From Rhytidiadelphus loreus (Eukaryota > Streptophyta > Bryopsida > Hypnales > Hylocomiaceae): DNA of 64,000 nucleotides. A program made the position numbers and the translations under genes. The DNA lies in assembly GCA_947034895.1 (NCBI GenBank), contig OX344765.1:21209001-21273000 (forward strand), in the 5' to 3' direction. Of this stretch, positions 13,330-24,730 are shown piece after piece. The notes beneath the pieces were generated by a model, which saw only the letters and a program-made list of their open reading frames with translations, was not told where the DNA came from and searched no databases. Position 1 is the first letter of the stretch. Every line of letters starts with the position of its first letter.

Positions 13330-14030
13330 TCAACACCGGTGCGCCTCATCCACTTCTCCTCCACTCTGCCCCAGCTGACAGGCGCCAGCACCGCTCTCGC
13401 AATCTCCACTTCGTCCTCCCCAAATTCCCTGCCACTCAGATTCTTCCCAAACTTGTGATTTCAGTCGCCGCTGCATTTCCATCATCTCCAACTTGTTTGT
13501 AAGTCTCAAACCTTTTGTCTAAAAGTTTCATGGCGATTCTTGCGTCTAAGGGTGGTAGTACCCATAGCTTTGTGTCCATCGTTTTTCGTTTTTCCAGTTG
13601 TTGTATCGAATTCCGCATGTGTTTGACTCTCTTTCTCTTCCTGTGCACGACTTGTGTGTCTCCAATCAGAAACCGAATTCGCGGTAGAAGTGGCCGTTCG
13701 AATTGTGCGTCATTCTTGATTGCCAATTGAGCTGAAGGAAGGAGTGTACTCAAATCTCTTTAATGGGTCCCAACTTTTCACTACGACGCAGTTTGAATGT
13801 CGTGTGGTAAGGGTGCAGGATATTGTAGAATGTCACTCTAAAGGACGTCATTATAATAGAGAGTTTGGGTGCTTTGTTTCCCATTCCCGTAGTGGACTTT
13901 GCAGAGTCCGTCGATGTTTGATTTTTAGGTTTCCATTTGTTCTTGGAGCGCCGTTATGCAGATGATATCTTTGTTTAGGGTGGCGACTGTTGATCTTGAT
14001 TGAATTGAAGAAATCTCTGTATCAATCATC
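13330..14030 (+). promoter_or_regulatory. promoter/5' leader region of the zinc-ribbon gene
   Basis: GC content rises here relative to the flanking spacer, and short frames occur on both strands without recognisable products. The position directly upstream of the start codon at 14031 and the CT-rich segments suggest promoter and untranslated leader, possibly with a leader intron. No TATA box or start site could be assigned. Confidence 0.4.
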
Positions 14031-16380
14031 ATGGGCTCTCAGACGCTCGTGTTGCAGCAATTCCGATGTACTCCACATGTGTCAATCGTTCTAGACAGAG
14101 CCTGTTCTACTGCTTGGGTGCGAGCCAATGCAGACGCGGTGCCCTCGACCAGCCAGAGGTTTCGAGAGAAAGGATCTTCACTTGGAAACCAGAGCAGATG
14201 CAATGTGGAGGTTCTGGGGTTTGGGTTAGGAAGTGGTCTGTATGGTGAAGTGAGGATAGCCAAGAAGTGGAAATTGCGAAAGAGTCAGAACCGAAGTGCA
14301 GGCATGGCGAGAGCTTCCATGAAATTGGACCCTGGCGGTGATCCTGGTGGGGACAAGGGAATTGGACGTGTGGTGGTCAACCTGGCGATTGCGGGTGGCT
14401 TGACCTATTTGACGATCACTGGCAAGCTTGGTTGGGTGTTTGATGCTTTTGTTTCTCTTTGGGTAAGTCCGCATGCTGAGAAAATGATGAGAAACATCAA
14501 GTTCAGTAACGTCCATGCATTTCCGTAGTTGCGTTATAAGAAGTAACTAGGTGTTTTTTTTCCCTCTTCATGCATTCATATACATTCTTGTTATCCTTGT
14601 TGGCTTCGAAATCTAGAAGGTACTAATTGCATAGCATATTTAGGAGTTTGATTTTGGGAGATTACTACGGATAGATCAAATTCTTATCATTATGTATGAA
14701 TTTCTTATGAAATTTTAAAGTGTGAGGTTGTAGACTACTTTTAAGTGACAGTAGACAACCATTTCAATTCAAGAATGAGTGACTGTAGACAGTTAACCAA
14801 GTTATGCTTACACTACTTGCTCGTTGAAGTCCATTTTATTGTACGAATAGATGAGTTGCTGTTGGTAACAGGGGTTTGTGTAGGAGATGGGATCAGGTAC
14901 CTAACGATTTTAGTATTCTTCTACCTTACTTGAGCTGAAGAATGGTGCACCAAGTTCTGGAAGCTTCGAAGAATGTGATATATTCGCTCATCTAGGTGTT
15001 CTTTGGTTGGCTGTGAACAGCTATTCGTCGTGTTGGTACCAATCGTGGGCTTTATAGCCTTCCTGTGGTTTGCTGACCGGGAAATCGTGAGCAGCAATGT
15101 GAGTTTCTTGCTGTGATATAAAACCTCGGTTAGGGTTTATAGGTAGTATTACCTATCATGCATTGGGAATGGATATTTAGACATCATGATGATCGGATGT
15201 TGTAGCTGCTCGGCTGATTTCCTTATGTTTTCTAGTTTTAAAGACTGGTGAGAGCTTCTCTTTGTGATATATGCTGCAATGTGTGCTGAGTGTGTCTTAG
15301 TTATGGAGTACTCTTTTGGACAATGATCACTAGTTGTGTCTGATACGCGTACGGGATTTGCCTATGCAGTGTCCAAATTGTGGAAATCCATTTCAAGTTT
15401 TGGAGTAAGCAAGCCCTTCTGACCCATTCTTTGTTCGACGTATGAGAGAGCTGCTATTGGAAGCATAAACTAGATTTTTCTTAAATCGCCCACTTATAGA
15501 GAACGCATATGTGCACATTGCAAAGCTCAATTAATAGTGGTCATTGACTTTTAGGTTTAATATTGACTTGCTAGACGACTTCGCTTGGCAAACTTGAGAC
15601 CGTCGTTGAGATGTTCGAGACAAATTCAGAGGTCTTGTCATAATGTTGCTGTTCATTGTGGTGTAGGTTTACAATGAAGGACGAAGAAGAACAGTTCTGC
15701 CCATACTGTAGCCAACCCTTCAAATGTGAGTACTTGTTTCTTAATCGCCATCTTGACTCCTATGCTTGATATGCATTGGCGCTTGCCTGAAAAAGAATAG
15801 GATTTTTTTTTAACTACTGTATTCTGGAAATGCCGTTGCACACATTCACTCGTTTTGGTTATGAACAAATTAAGATCTGAATGAGAAACTAATTAAGCAA
15901 TACGACAGTGGAAGGCAAACAGTTTGTTCGAGATGGACCTCGCTTCTCAAAAAAGCAGTCAAACCAGGGATTCCGTCAGCCTTTTGGACAGTCAGGATTT
16001 GGAGGACCCTTTGGAGGTTCTGATCAGCGCAAAACATCTGCTTCCAGTTCCCCGTCAGGTATTTTCCCCTGTTGACGTGAAATTTCATGACGTACTTTAG
16101 CAGTTGCGAGAATTCACCCTTCTCCACCGAAGATGGCAACCAGAAATCACTCAAGTTTGCAGAGAGTATGCATGGTGCTTCCTAGTAAGTGAGCGCCTGT
16201 TTCCTTCCTCGCGCCTGAGATGAGCTCAAGACTGTACACAACTTGAATCTGGATTTCTTCTGCATGGGTGTTGTGGCAGCTCCTCATGTTTAACAACTAT
16301 CTAAATCTTTCTGTCTAATCAATGCAGATCCGCCAGGTGTGATCGTGGATGTGGAAGCTGAAGTGATGGATCAAGATTGA
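14031..16380 (+). CDS. plastid-targeted membrane protein with C-terminal CxxC zinc ribbon (six exons)
   Basis: The coding exons I assemble are 14031-14462, 15021-15098, 15370-15404, 15667-15725, 15909-16058 and 16328-16380. All have GT-AG borders and join in frame to 268 residues. Residues 1 to about 95 are Ser/Arg-rich and look like a chloroplast transit peptide. Two hydrophobic segments follow (about 110-127 and 138-163, with the short loop GKLGWVFDAF). Then come two CxxC knuckles, CPNCGNPF at 171 and CPYCSQPF at 193, forming a likely four-Cys zinc ribbon. A Gly/Gln/Phe-rich linker leads to an acidic tail (DVEAEVMDQD). The layout matches an uncharacterised plant family of chloroplast membrane zinc-ribbon proteins; its biochemical role is unknown. 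The start is the first ATG in frame with the transit region. It stands alone, with no neighbour within 5 kb on either side. Confidence 0.8.
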
Positions 16381-17000
16381 TGCAACTGTGTGCTTCAGTT
16401 CATATCACTGGAAAATCTCACACCACCTTTATCAGGTTAAAGCAGACCTCTTGTACATGACATAGATGGATTGCAGATAGTTTTTCCACGGATTGAAGAG
16501 AAGAGTACATAGGTACAACTTACTTATTTACTGTTCAAGCTTGGCCCCTTCTTCACGTATGGTCTGCATTTTTCAATGAGCGCTTTGTGAGCAATCTTTT
16601 TCAAAACAACCTGTTTTATATCCATCGAATCCAATTCTGTGGTGATTTGGAATGCTATAGCCAGCAGATTCTGTAGCCACAGGGTTTAAGAAGTGTTCCG
16701 AGTTTGGAACTGTCTTTGGCAATGTTTGGGATGACTATTGGAGCAACCGGAGTGTGAGTCTATGAAGCCTGTAATCAGAATTCAAGGAATTCCCGAGCAG
16801 GGGGGGCTTATTTTATGACATTATCTCCTGCGTTTCAATGCGGCAACTGATTGGCCTGTTGTTTTCAAAGGTTGCTTCAGTTGATTGACTTTCTTTTGAA
16901 CACCTAAGCCTAGAAGGGTCTTAGATGTGCTTATAATATATGGATTGTGGCTTCCACAACTGTTTTCTGAAATACTTCTGCCTAATCCAAGAATGACATA
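16381..17000 (+). other. 3' flank / likely untranslated tail of the zinc-ribbon gene
   Basis: GC content stays slightly raised for a few hundred bases after the stop at 16380, consistent with a 3' untranslated region, and then falls. No clear polyadenylation signal could be chosen and no further gene is visible. Confidence 0.35.
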
Positions 17001-17380
17001 AGGTGAAAACACCCAAAACCATCGAAATAAGTAATTCAACATAGTTGGAGGCACCTTTTTCAAGATTTCAAAAAAAACATTTGTGTAGTATTAGCAATTG
17101 AAAATCATGACTTTCCAAATGAAAAATTATAATTTTGGGATAAGACATGTAATTACTATGAATTTTCAAAGTGGAAGCTCCCTAGGCCATTGAAATTGTC
17201 ACATAGCTTGGTCATAAAATCAAAATCTAGAGAATCAATAGTCAACTAATCATAGTTAAACATGGAGATGGTTTTAATTGCACTTTAGGGGACACTTTCA
17301 ATACACTTTGGGATACACTTCCAATAGAAGTCTACATGTTAGGAATGGGTACACAAATGTGTTTTTGGGTGTTTTCACCG
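17001..17380. mobile_element. MITE with GGTGAAAACACCCAAAA terminal inverted repeats
   Basis: The left end AGGTGAAAACACCCAAAA is mirrored at the right end (TTTTGGGTGTTTTCACC), giving terminal repeats of about 17-18 bp around a non-coding body of about 380 bp. A diverged relative lies at about 21,510-21,802: it has GGTGGAAACA on the left and GGGTGTTTTTAC on the right, and shares internal text such as CTCCCTAGGCCA and CATAGTTAAA. No target duplication is certain. Confidence 0.7.
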
Positions 17381-19411
17381 TTGTAGAATAATATTCATGC
17401 ATTGGACGGCCGACTAACTATAAAGTCGGCCAAATCCTCTTCTATCGAGAGAACAAGACACCCAACCTACACTACTCTTAACCCTAGAAAGACGAGAAAT
17501 CAATTACTTCGTACTAAAGTAGTCAATAAAAAAAAATTATCAGATTCTTGAATGAATAAGGTGTACTCTTTGTTTCTTTGCAGTTTCTTGGAAAGTCAAT
17601 GTAAGAGATACTTTCTCTCCCCCTTGGATGAAAAGCGTTCAGACATGGATGAATGTCTGTCAGTTGCAATTATGCCGGTCGGCCAATAATAAAATGCAGA
17701 TCATGGTACCATACTACAGTACCATATTCTGGAGTTAGGTGTGGAGCCAGGGTGGGGGTGCCCCAATGAAACAATCAGTTTGATGAATGGTCGTACACAA
17801 ATTCATCCAAAATGGGCAACTTATTCATCGGACCAGTATTAAAATGATGGCCGGGGTGAATCCAGTCAGTCGGTCGGTTGCTGGGGGATGATATTTGTTA
17901 TATTTATTGCAATGAAATTGACAAAAACATTAATTGTTACGGCCCCCTCAAATATCCCACCAAGGGATATACATCACTGCCTGGGATCCAATGGGGAGAA
18001 TCCAGCAACACAAGCCATGGTAATGGACTTCCTCAATGGATACAAGAATAAATAATAAGCTTCCTCCCTCCGTGCCGAAATGATCTTCAGGTTGGACAAA
18101 ATGTTTGGGATTTTTTGGTGGTTGTTGTTGTTGAAACTAAATAATGTTATTTCAACCTGTTTTGAGTTTTGAGTTTGGTGCACTCCTATTGTCATGAGAT
18201 TTTGAGTTTTGGAGCTCTTTTCAAAGTTTAGTATTAAGCATATCACAAAAGAGGTAAGGGAAATTTGAAGCCATTATTTGGAGGAATAAATGGAGGGAGT
18301 ACAATGTTCTTGAATGGTTGTACAAAGTCTTCTAAAATATGGACTTTGTTTTGCACAAGTAATCAACTTGAGAAAACATTAAATGTTCAGTGTGTAATCA
18401 CGGTTGTGGGTGAACGAAAAGGATAGTAATTGTGAGTGGTTATAGAGTACAAATAAACACTTCACTAACAACCTAAACTCCATATATTCTATGTCATCTT
18501 CAACCACCTCCATTAGAGAGAATTTGGGCCCTATAGAGGGCCATTTGACATTTGGTCAATTTGTAAAAAATTATTAAATTTGCAAAAAAATAATAATAAT
18601 CACCAATCCGACATGGCACACAAGCTAACACAAACTAGCAGGATTCTTTGTGAGAGGATTTGGGCTGATTTTTTCTCCTCCATTTGCATATAGTCAAATA
18701 GCCCTCTAAAGGGCTAAAATTTTCTCTCGTGAGTAGTCCAACTCTACAAAAGAATCATCCAAACAAAATTCTATATTGCTTAATTACTAAGCTCTTACAA
18801 TCCAAAATAACCCCTCTATACATCTACAAAATTAGAGCCCATACTAACACACATGGCAATGATGAAGAACGCTAGCTTATGAGCATAGAATCTATGAGCC
18901 TAGGAGCCTAGGAGTTTATATTATATACTCCTTCTATAGTTAGAAGCGTCTATGTTATAATGTACCTATGTTATAGATAAATATATTATAAACACCTTCA
19001 AATGGTTGTAGGTAGTTTGGGCAATTATGGAATATTTTCTTTAACTCCACATCTACCTCTGAAAAAATCTAGGTTTGTAAATCATACAACATAGGATGCA
19101 ATTGTAAAAGAAAAACCCATGGGTAGTGCAAAAATCTCATTTTAGGAGGAATTAGAGTTTGTTGACCCTATCATGCAAGGTTGAAATTTTATTTTATTTT
19201 TTAACTTCAAATGCTATAACCTTTCTATCCATGAGGTGAAAGTCTTTGTAATTTTTTCCACATATTCCCAATGTAGTCTAGTACAGATTTTGTATGGTTG
19301 AAGTTAAAAAGAAACTTCTTTTTGTCATTTTTCTTCTCACAGACTAGAAATTGGCAATTTTTGACAAGATATGCTCAAATGTGTGCCAATCTTTTACAAA
19401 TTAAACTCAAA

Positions 19412-19450
<39 letters not shown>

Positions 19451-20855
19451 GCTAAATATCTTAAAGGCTCCCGTTTAACAGAAGTACATAGTCATGGAGT
19501 CGCTTGTAGAAATTCATCTGAATTTTAACATAAGAATACCATAAATGGCACCCCCTTCCTCCTAACGGCACATCAGTGTGTTCCAAAACCAACAATAGCT
19601 AATTTTGATGTTGATTTGAATAAGATTTGATTTGCTGAAATTTGATTGGCTCAAACTTTATTAGGAACAAGCTCCAAAGGTGACCGTTTTAGGTGAAGCT
19701 ATGAAACAAGAATGGGGTCCAAATGAAGAATTCACATTTATATTCAATAAAACATTCATTTTGGAATTTAATTTTTTTAATTTTTTTGCATTCTTTCTCA
19801 TCCTTATTTTTGCACACATTGAGCTGAATTTCTCAATGAATTTCCCATATCTTAGTCTGAAATGCTTGTTTTAACCGTTTATGCTATTCCTACGTTAACT
19901 CCATTGTTTACCAATGAGGCAAGGGACCCAGCCTACAGTGAACAAAAATGATGGAGTCTTTGTTGATGGCTCCTCAACCAACCCCAATCAATTTGAATTC
20001 AATGAAAGCCTCTCCCAGGCATCTGGGATTAAATACCTTCCCAGCATGGAGAGGACCACTCATTGTCTGGTTATACAACAGTATTATAAACAAGGTGAAC
20101 AGCTACTGTGGAGTCATGCCAATTGAATAACTTAATTAGTTGGAGTTTTGCAATGGAATTCCGTTTCATTTGTGTCAATATTATTATTATTATTGGTTGG
20201 AGTTATATTATTTCTCATATTTTTTAGGCTCCTACATTTAATAAGTTCTCCTACATTCTGCCCAATTGCTTGGAATGCTCTCTCTCTCCTTCTTACCGGC
20301 TTCCACATAAGCTTAAGACTGATAAAGTCTAACTTAATGTCCTGTACACATAAGACTTTATGATTTTTTACTCAAAGATGGTCAGTCCTTCCCCTTCAAC
20401 AGGCTCCGGAATGTTATGAAAACGGGACACCTCCTTTCCATTTGTTTCAAAAAGAAAAAGAAAAGAAAATGGGACACCTCCCAAGACTCAAAATGCGCAC
20501 ATTTCTTTTTAAACAAAATCATTGCAAAAGGGACATTAACTTATCATTTAACATAAAAATTAAAAAAAAGTTTGTGGCTATGATAGTCCCAACTTTTGCC
20601 TTGTGGAATGAAATATTTTCAGAAGACCGCTCTACACCCAGAGGCCGGGCCAATTTCCGTTCAGGTTGATTGCACAAAATTCTAGTCCCTTTTGGATCAG
20701 AGTCCGTCTTCAACTACTCATTAGAATAAGATTATAATGGGGCCAGTTCTCCCATGTGGGTCAAATTTGATAAACTGTGGCTTCAATTGCATGTTCTTGC
20801 CACCCACAATGACTAGCAGATTAGTTGGAACGGAGGCGGACTCCTTCTTTGTTTG
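17381..20855. other. intergenic stretch, no gene recognised
   Basis: This is mixed AT-rich sequence. Visible items are a short perfect inverted repeat GGCCGACT...AGTCGGCC (17408-17431), a relative of the 12.95-13.06 kb repeat at about 18,890-19,020, and the AAT microsatellite listed separately. The open frames are 60-90 residues long and have no recognisable products. Confidence 0.4.
19412..19449 (+). repeat. (AAT)n microsatellite
   Basis: About twelve uninterrupted AAT units. On one reading frame this gives the poly-Asn run that makes a spurious open frame. Confidence 0.95.
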
Positions 20856-20859
20856 TTTG

Positions 20860-20990
20860 TTTAAACTTATTTTGGTTCTTTTTCTTCTTTTACGCTCGTT
20901 ATCTCTTTGTTGTCTAACATGTTGGCTTGGTTGCTTTGTACTCAATTTTTTTTTATGCAATGGGTTTCCCATTTGTTCAAAAAAAATCCC
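20860..20990 (+). mobile_element. LINE 3' end fragment
   Basis: A CT-rich run encoding a Leu/Phe/Cys string ends in ATGCAATGGGTTTCCCATT, then TGTTC and an A-run. The same ending (ATGCAATGG...TTTCCATTTGTT plus A-run) closes the LINE remnant at about 41,400. This is a typical LINE 3' tail, here truncated to little more than the last 130 bases. Confidence 0.5.
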
Positions 20991-21509
20991 ATATGTAAAG
21001 GCGTTGGGGTCAAGAAGCCAGGCCAATTCAATAAAACCTAGAGGAGAGAGAGAGGTTTTGAAATTTCAAAGGTTGTTTTACACCTAGAGGTCCGGCCAAT
21101 TTTCTTTAAGGTCGATTGCACAAAATCCAACAAATTTGATTTGTTGAAAAAAAAATAACATATTTTATAAATAAAGTTTTTTTATTGGAATTTGACATTG
21201 GCCCCTAGAGCCAAGAATTGGCCTTCCATTTTTGGTGCACCCAATTCAACAAGCTTCGACTATGTCAGATCATGTCTTTTTTTAATAAAAAATTCATTCC
21301 ACCAAATTGGTCTAATTTCTAGGTAAAGGGGTTGGGACCAATTTTAAGGTTTTGTCCAATTACCAATGAGGATTTTTGGCCTTTGACATAGCAAATTGAC
21401 CTAGCCTCGAGATGTAGAGCAATCCTAAAAGTGCAATCACTCATACGTATACACTTATATAGTAATAACCATAAAGCGGTCTTTTCTAATGTACTTTGGC
21501 GAAATTTAT

Positions 21510-21802
21510 ACTTAAAGGTGGAAACATTTGAAACTAGCTAAATAAGCAATTCATCTTAGTTCGAGGCACCTTTTTTTTAGAAAAAAAAAATGTTTGAAGA
21601 GAAAATCATGAATTTAAAAAGTGGAACTCCCTAGGCCACTAAAACCGTCACATAGTTTGGTCTTGAAACCAAAATCTAAAGAAATCAACAGTCAATCAAC
21701 CATAGTTAAATATGGGAACAACACTTGACACTTGGGGGGACATAATTCAATGGAAATCTACTTGTGAGGAGTGGTACATGGATGAATCTGGGTGTTTTTA
21801 CA
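21510..21802. mobile_element. diverged copy of the 17.0-17.4 kb MITE
   Basis: Internal words and order match 17001-17380: a GAGGCACC block, the CTCCCTAGGCCA block, CACATAG.TTGGTC, CATAGTTAAA.ATGG, and the right end GGGTGTTTTTAC. The copy is shorter because of internal deletions. It abuts the TTAA-flanked element that starts at 21807. Confidence 0.6.
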
Positions 21803-21806
21803 TTAA

Positions 21807-22437
21807 CCCCAAAATGCCCAAGACCTTTTTTGAGCTTCTAGGAATTTGTTCTAAATTGAACAAAATGCCAACATTTTGATATATTTTATCAATTTATTTG
21901 AATTGTAACCTTACAAATTCAAACTAGGCATATTAGAGATCACATATGAAAAGAAAACACAACAACATCACTTATGGATTGAAAGATTATAATGTTTGAT
22001 CACAAGGGTGTTAAAACTGCAAAAGTGATTTGAGGTCTTTCAATCCTCTTCTTCACATGTCAAATCTAAAAAATTGATCACCAAAAAAATATGAGGATAA
22101 AGGGCCTAACATGCATAACCCCAATCAATTTATGGCTTCTTAAAACCTACCTTATCATTTTTTTAAATGAATTTCTAATGTGATTTTTTTACCAAGACCT
22201 AGTGTATTTGAGGCTCATTTCCAAGAGCCCTTGACACTACGGAAAGTCAAGATTGCAATGGACACCCTTGTACAAAATCTTGAATAGAAAAATCATGATT
22301 AATCATTTTTGGAATCAAAAATTGGATGCTAAAATTAGATTTATATATATATATACTAAAAATAGCAACTTGGTTAGGTTTTTATTAACTTCAAAGTATT
22401 GTCAACACCAAAATTTGTCCCCTCGAGCATTCAAGGG
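21807..22437. mobile_element. TTAA-flanked element with CCC-starting TIRs (piggyBac-like MITE)
   Basis: TTAA stands immediately outside both ends (21803-21806 and 22438-22441). The ends are imperfect inverted repeats: CCCCAAAATGCCCAAG on the left, and CCCTTGAATGCTCGAG on the right read on the minus strand. The body of about 630 bp has no coding content. TTAA target duplication and a CCC/CCY terminus are hallmarks of the piggyBac superfamily, but with no transposase present the assignment rests on ends only. Confidence 0.55.
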
Positions 22438-22619
22438 TTAATAGAAATTGGAAGGATTCATGGATGGATGAAAGTTATAAGAACCTTAAAAATGTTGGCA
22501 TTTGACAATACATTCATCCCTCATTGATCTACTTCCATTGACATCCATCGAATTTTTAATCTAAAATTCATCTCAAATGTTTACACAAAAAGTATACCAA
22601 ATTCATCCATATTTCATGC

Positions 22620-22793
22620 CACTAGTAGAATCCCATGTTTTCCTAGACAAATTTTTTTAAACATCCACATGTTTTCTTGTTAACAGTGATGTCAAATAAA
22701 ACATCTCGATGTTTTATTTGACATCACTGTTAACAAGAAAACATGTGGATGTCTAGAAAAATCCGTCAAGCAAAACATGGGTTCCTACTAGTG
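22620..22793. mobile_element. CACTA-type hairpin MITE
   Basis: The element starts CACTAGTAGAATCCCATG and ends with its inverse (CATGGGTTCCTACTAGTG). TGC flanks both ends (22617-22619, 22794-22796), a 3-bp target duplication. The inner part is a perfect palindrome: 45-base arms 22661-22705 and 22708-22752 separated by two bases. The outer part is an imperfect inverted repeat. The transcript of either strand would fold into one long hairpin, a possible small-RNA source. The perfect arms suggest a recent origin. Confidence 0.85.
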
Positions 22794-22796
22794 TGC

Positions 22797-23648
22797 CATT
22801 TCATCTGAATTGGTGTGACGAAGTCCACACTACTAAAATTTTGGCACAAATAGAATTCAATTGTGTAGTGATAATTGTTGGTGAAGAACACAAACTTGCC
22901 AATTCAAAACATTGTTATTGTTATTATTGTGGGATGCACTAATTAAATTAACTTGTGTAGTTACTTCAAGAACGTACTTCATTTATTATCTCTTTTTTTC
23001 CTACTATTCAAAAAATGACTCTTTGAAATTTTCTGACTGAATTTATCATGTAGCTTGAAAATCTTGCTTTTTTTCTTCCATTTCCATTGATTCACAATAT
23101 ACTATCCACTAAGTCCCCTAATCCATGGATTTCATTTTCAATTTTCAAAGGTAGTGTAAAAAGTCACCCATCAAATTTTTCCACTAAGCAACTTTATCCA
23201 TCCCTTAAGTTAGAGCGTTGGTTAGTTGGTTTGGTTTAGTTTGGTTTCTTATGGTGAGATCTCTTCAACCATGCATCCCTCCATCACGCTCTTGGTACCG
23301 TTGGAAACCCACAACGAGGAGGGGTGCACATGCTTTGTTTCATGACATTCAAACTCACAACAAAAAAGATATTGAATTTCAAATTTTTTGCAATGGATTT
23401 GAAAATTTGAAAATTACTTTTATTTTTATTTTGGTTGTGGCAACGGCACATGCCACAAGACACACATTGCACAATAAGTCACATTAAGACTAGGGGGTGC
23501 ATATTCGGCTCATTTTGAGCTCAATTAGTTTACAAAATCGACATCCCTAAAGAGTCTGCCAATTATGCTTGAAAAATACACTAACTTAGCTTTGTCAATT
23601 CTAACACAATTATGCCAACTATGCTTGAATATGCACCCCTTGGTCTTA
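22797..23648. other. intergenic stretch, no gene recognised
   Basis: AT-rich, with short frames only. Nothing beyond low-complexity runs can be supported here. Confidence 0.4.
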
Positions 23649-23652
23649 TTAA

Positions 23653-24620
23653 CCCTAGACCGCCCATGGCCGTTTTGGGTAAAAAACATCCTAGCTTTTG
23701 AAGTGCTATAAATCTAAATGTGACTAAGTAATAAAGATCTTAACCGTACAATCATGTAGTACACATGTTGTAGATGTCATGGATCAAATTTGAAGTCATT
23801 TGACCGTGTAGATTGCAAGATTATAATGTTTTAGTGTTGAAAAAGAATGCTGAAATTTTCCTAAAAACTCATTTAGAGGCCAAATTTGATTTCTAAACCT
23901 AATGAAATGAAAAAACTTTAAACTACAAAGTGATTCAAAACCAGGATACGAACACATTGGTGAAAAAAAATATCATTCAATTGACTCAATGTGTTTGCAA
24001 AATGGCTTGCAAATGTCAAAAATAGGCAAGAAAAGTTGCAAAAAACACATCTAGGGCTGAACCTCCTTCTACTAAAATGCTTCTCAGTCATTCATAAATT
24101 CTTGTATTGATATGAAAATTTAGCCACACAAACTAGACTAGTATGCCCAACTTTTACAAAAAGAATTATTGAAAACGGACATTTTATGAAGAAGATACAA
24201 GCCGCCGAAGTTCACTATAGTCCATAAATGGCGGGATTTTGAATTTCGAATTGCTCCCAAACATTCAAAACAACTTGGATTGACATGAAAATTTCACCAC
24301 AATAACTAGAATTCAAGGTAAACACAATCCAACAAATTTTATTGAAATCGAACATTGGATGAAGGAGATACAAGCCCCCGAAGTTGCAGCCATGAAGTGC
24401 ACTTTGGTGAATCAAATTGGGCCTGTGAACTTTGATTGTCTTCCAGAAAATCATTACCTCTTAGATTGATCTGAAAATTTTAACACACAAACTAGAAGAA
24501 AAGGCGCAACTTTCCCAACAAGTTTGATTGAATTTGGACATCGGATGCAAAAGTTGCAGTACTTTGAATTTAACTTAAAACTATGTGAGAACACTTTTTG
24601 TCCTCTTGGGCGGTCTAGGG
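23653..24620. mobile_element. TTAA-flanked 968-bp element with perfect 14-bp TIRs (piggyBac-like)
   Basis: The left end is CCCTAGACCGCCCA and the right end is its exact reverse complement, TGGGCGGTCTAGGG. TTAA lies directly outside both (23649-23652, 24621-24624). This matches the target choice and CCC-type terminus of piggyBac-superfamily elements. The inside lacks a transposase frame. Instead it carries about three degenerate tandem units of 150-190 bp (about 24,090-24,560), each with the order TGAAAATTT..CAC, ACTAGA, CCAAC/AA.TTT.ATTGAA, GGA(T)GA..AGATACAAG. It is a non-autonomous element; the class assignment is from its ends only. Confidence 0.7.
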
Positions 24621-24625
24621 TTAAT

Positions 24626-24729
24626 GCCAAAGAGTGGGCAGGGGTTTGCAGATTTTGCAGGCAGCTCACGCTCCAGGCTTGCCTCATCAATGCTCGCAAA
24701 TCTGCAAACCCTTGCCTGCTCTTTAGGGC
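24626..24729. repeat. inverted repeat (hairpin) of about 33-bp arms
   Basis: The left arm 24626-24658 (GCCAAAGAGTGGGCAGGGG...) pairs with the right arm 24696-24729 with a few mismatches across a loop of about 37 bases. It directly abuts the TTAA of the preceding element, so it may belong to a neighbouring TTAA-type element. Confidence 0.65.
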
Positions 24730-24730
24730 C

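Noticed and set aside
17408..17431. Small perfect inverted repeat GGCCGACT...AGTCGGCC as a terminator or operator
   Set aside because: An isolated short palindrome in plant intergenic DNA, with no gene nearby that would use it; no functional claim can be supported.
19298..19528. Open frame with a poly-Asn run
   Set aside because: Created by the AAT microsatellite; no other coding features.
20737..21087. 116-residue plus-strand frame with a hydrophobic middle
   Set aside because: Its middle coincides with the CT-rich 3' tail of a LINE fragment and its ends are in repeat; no family match.
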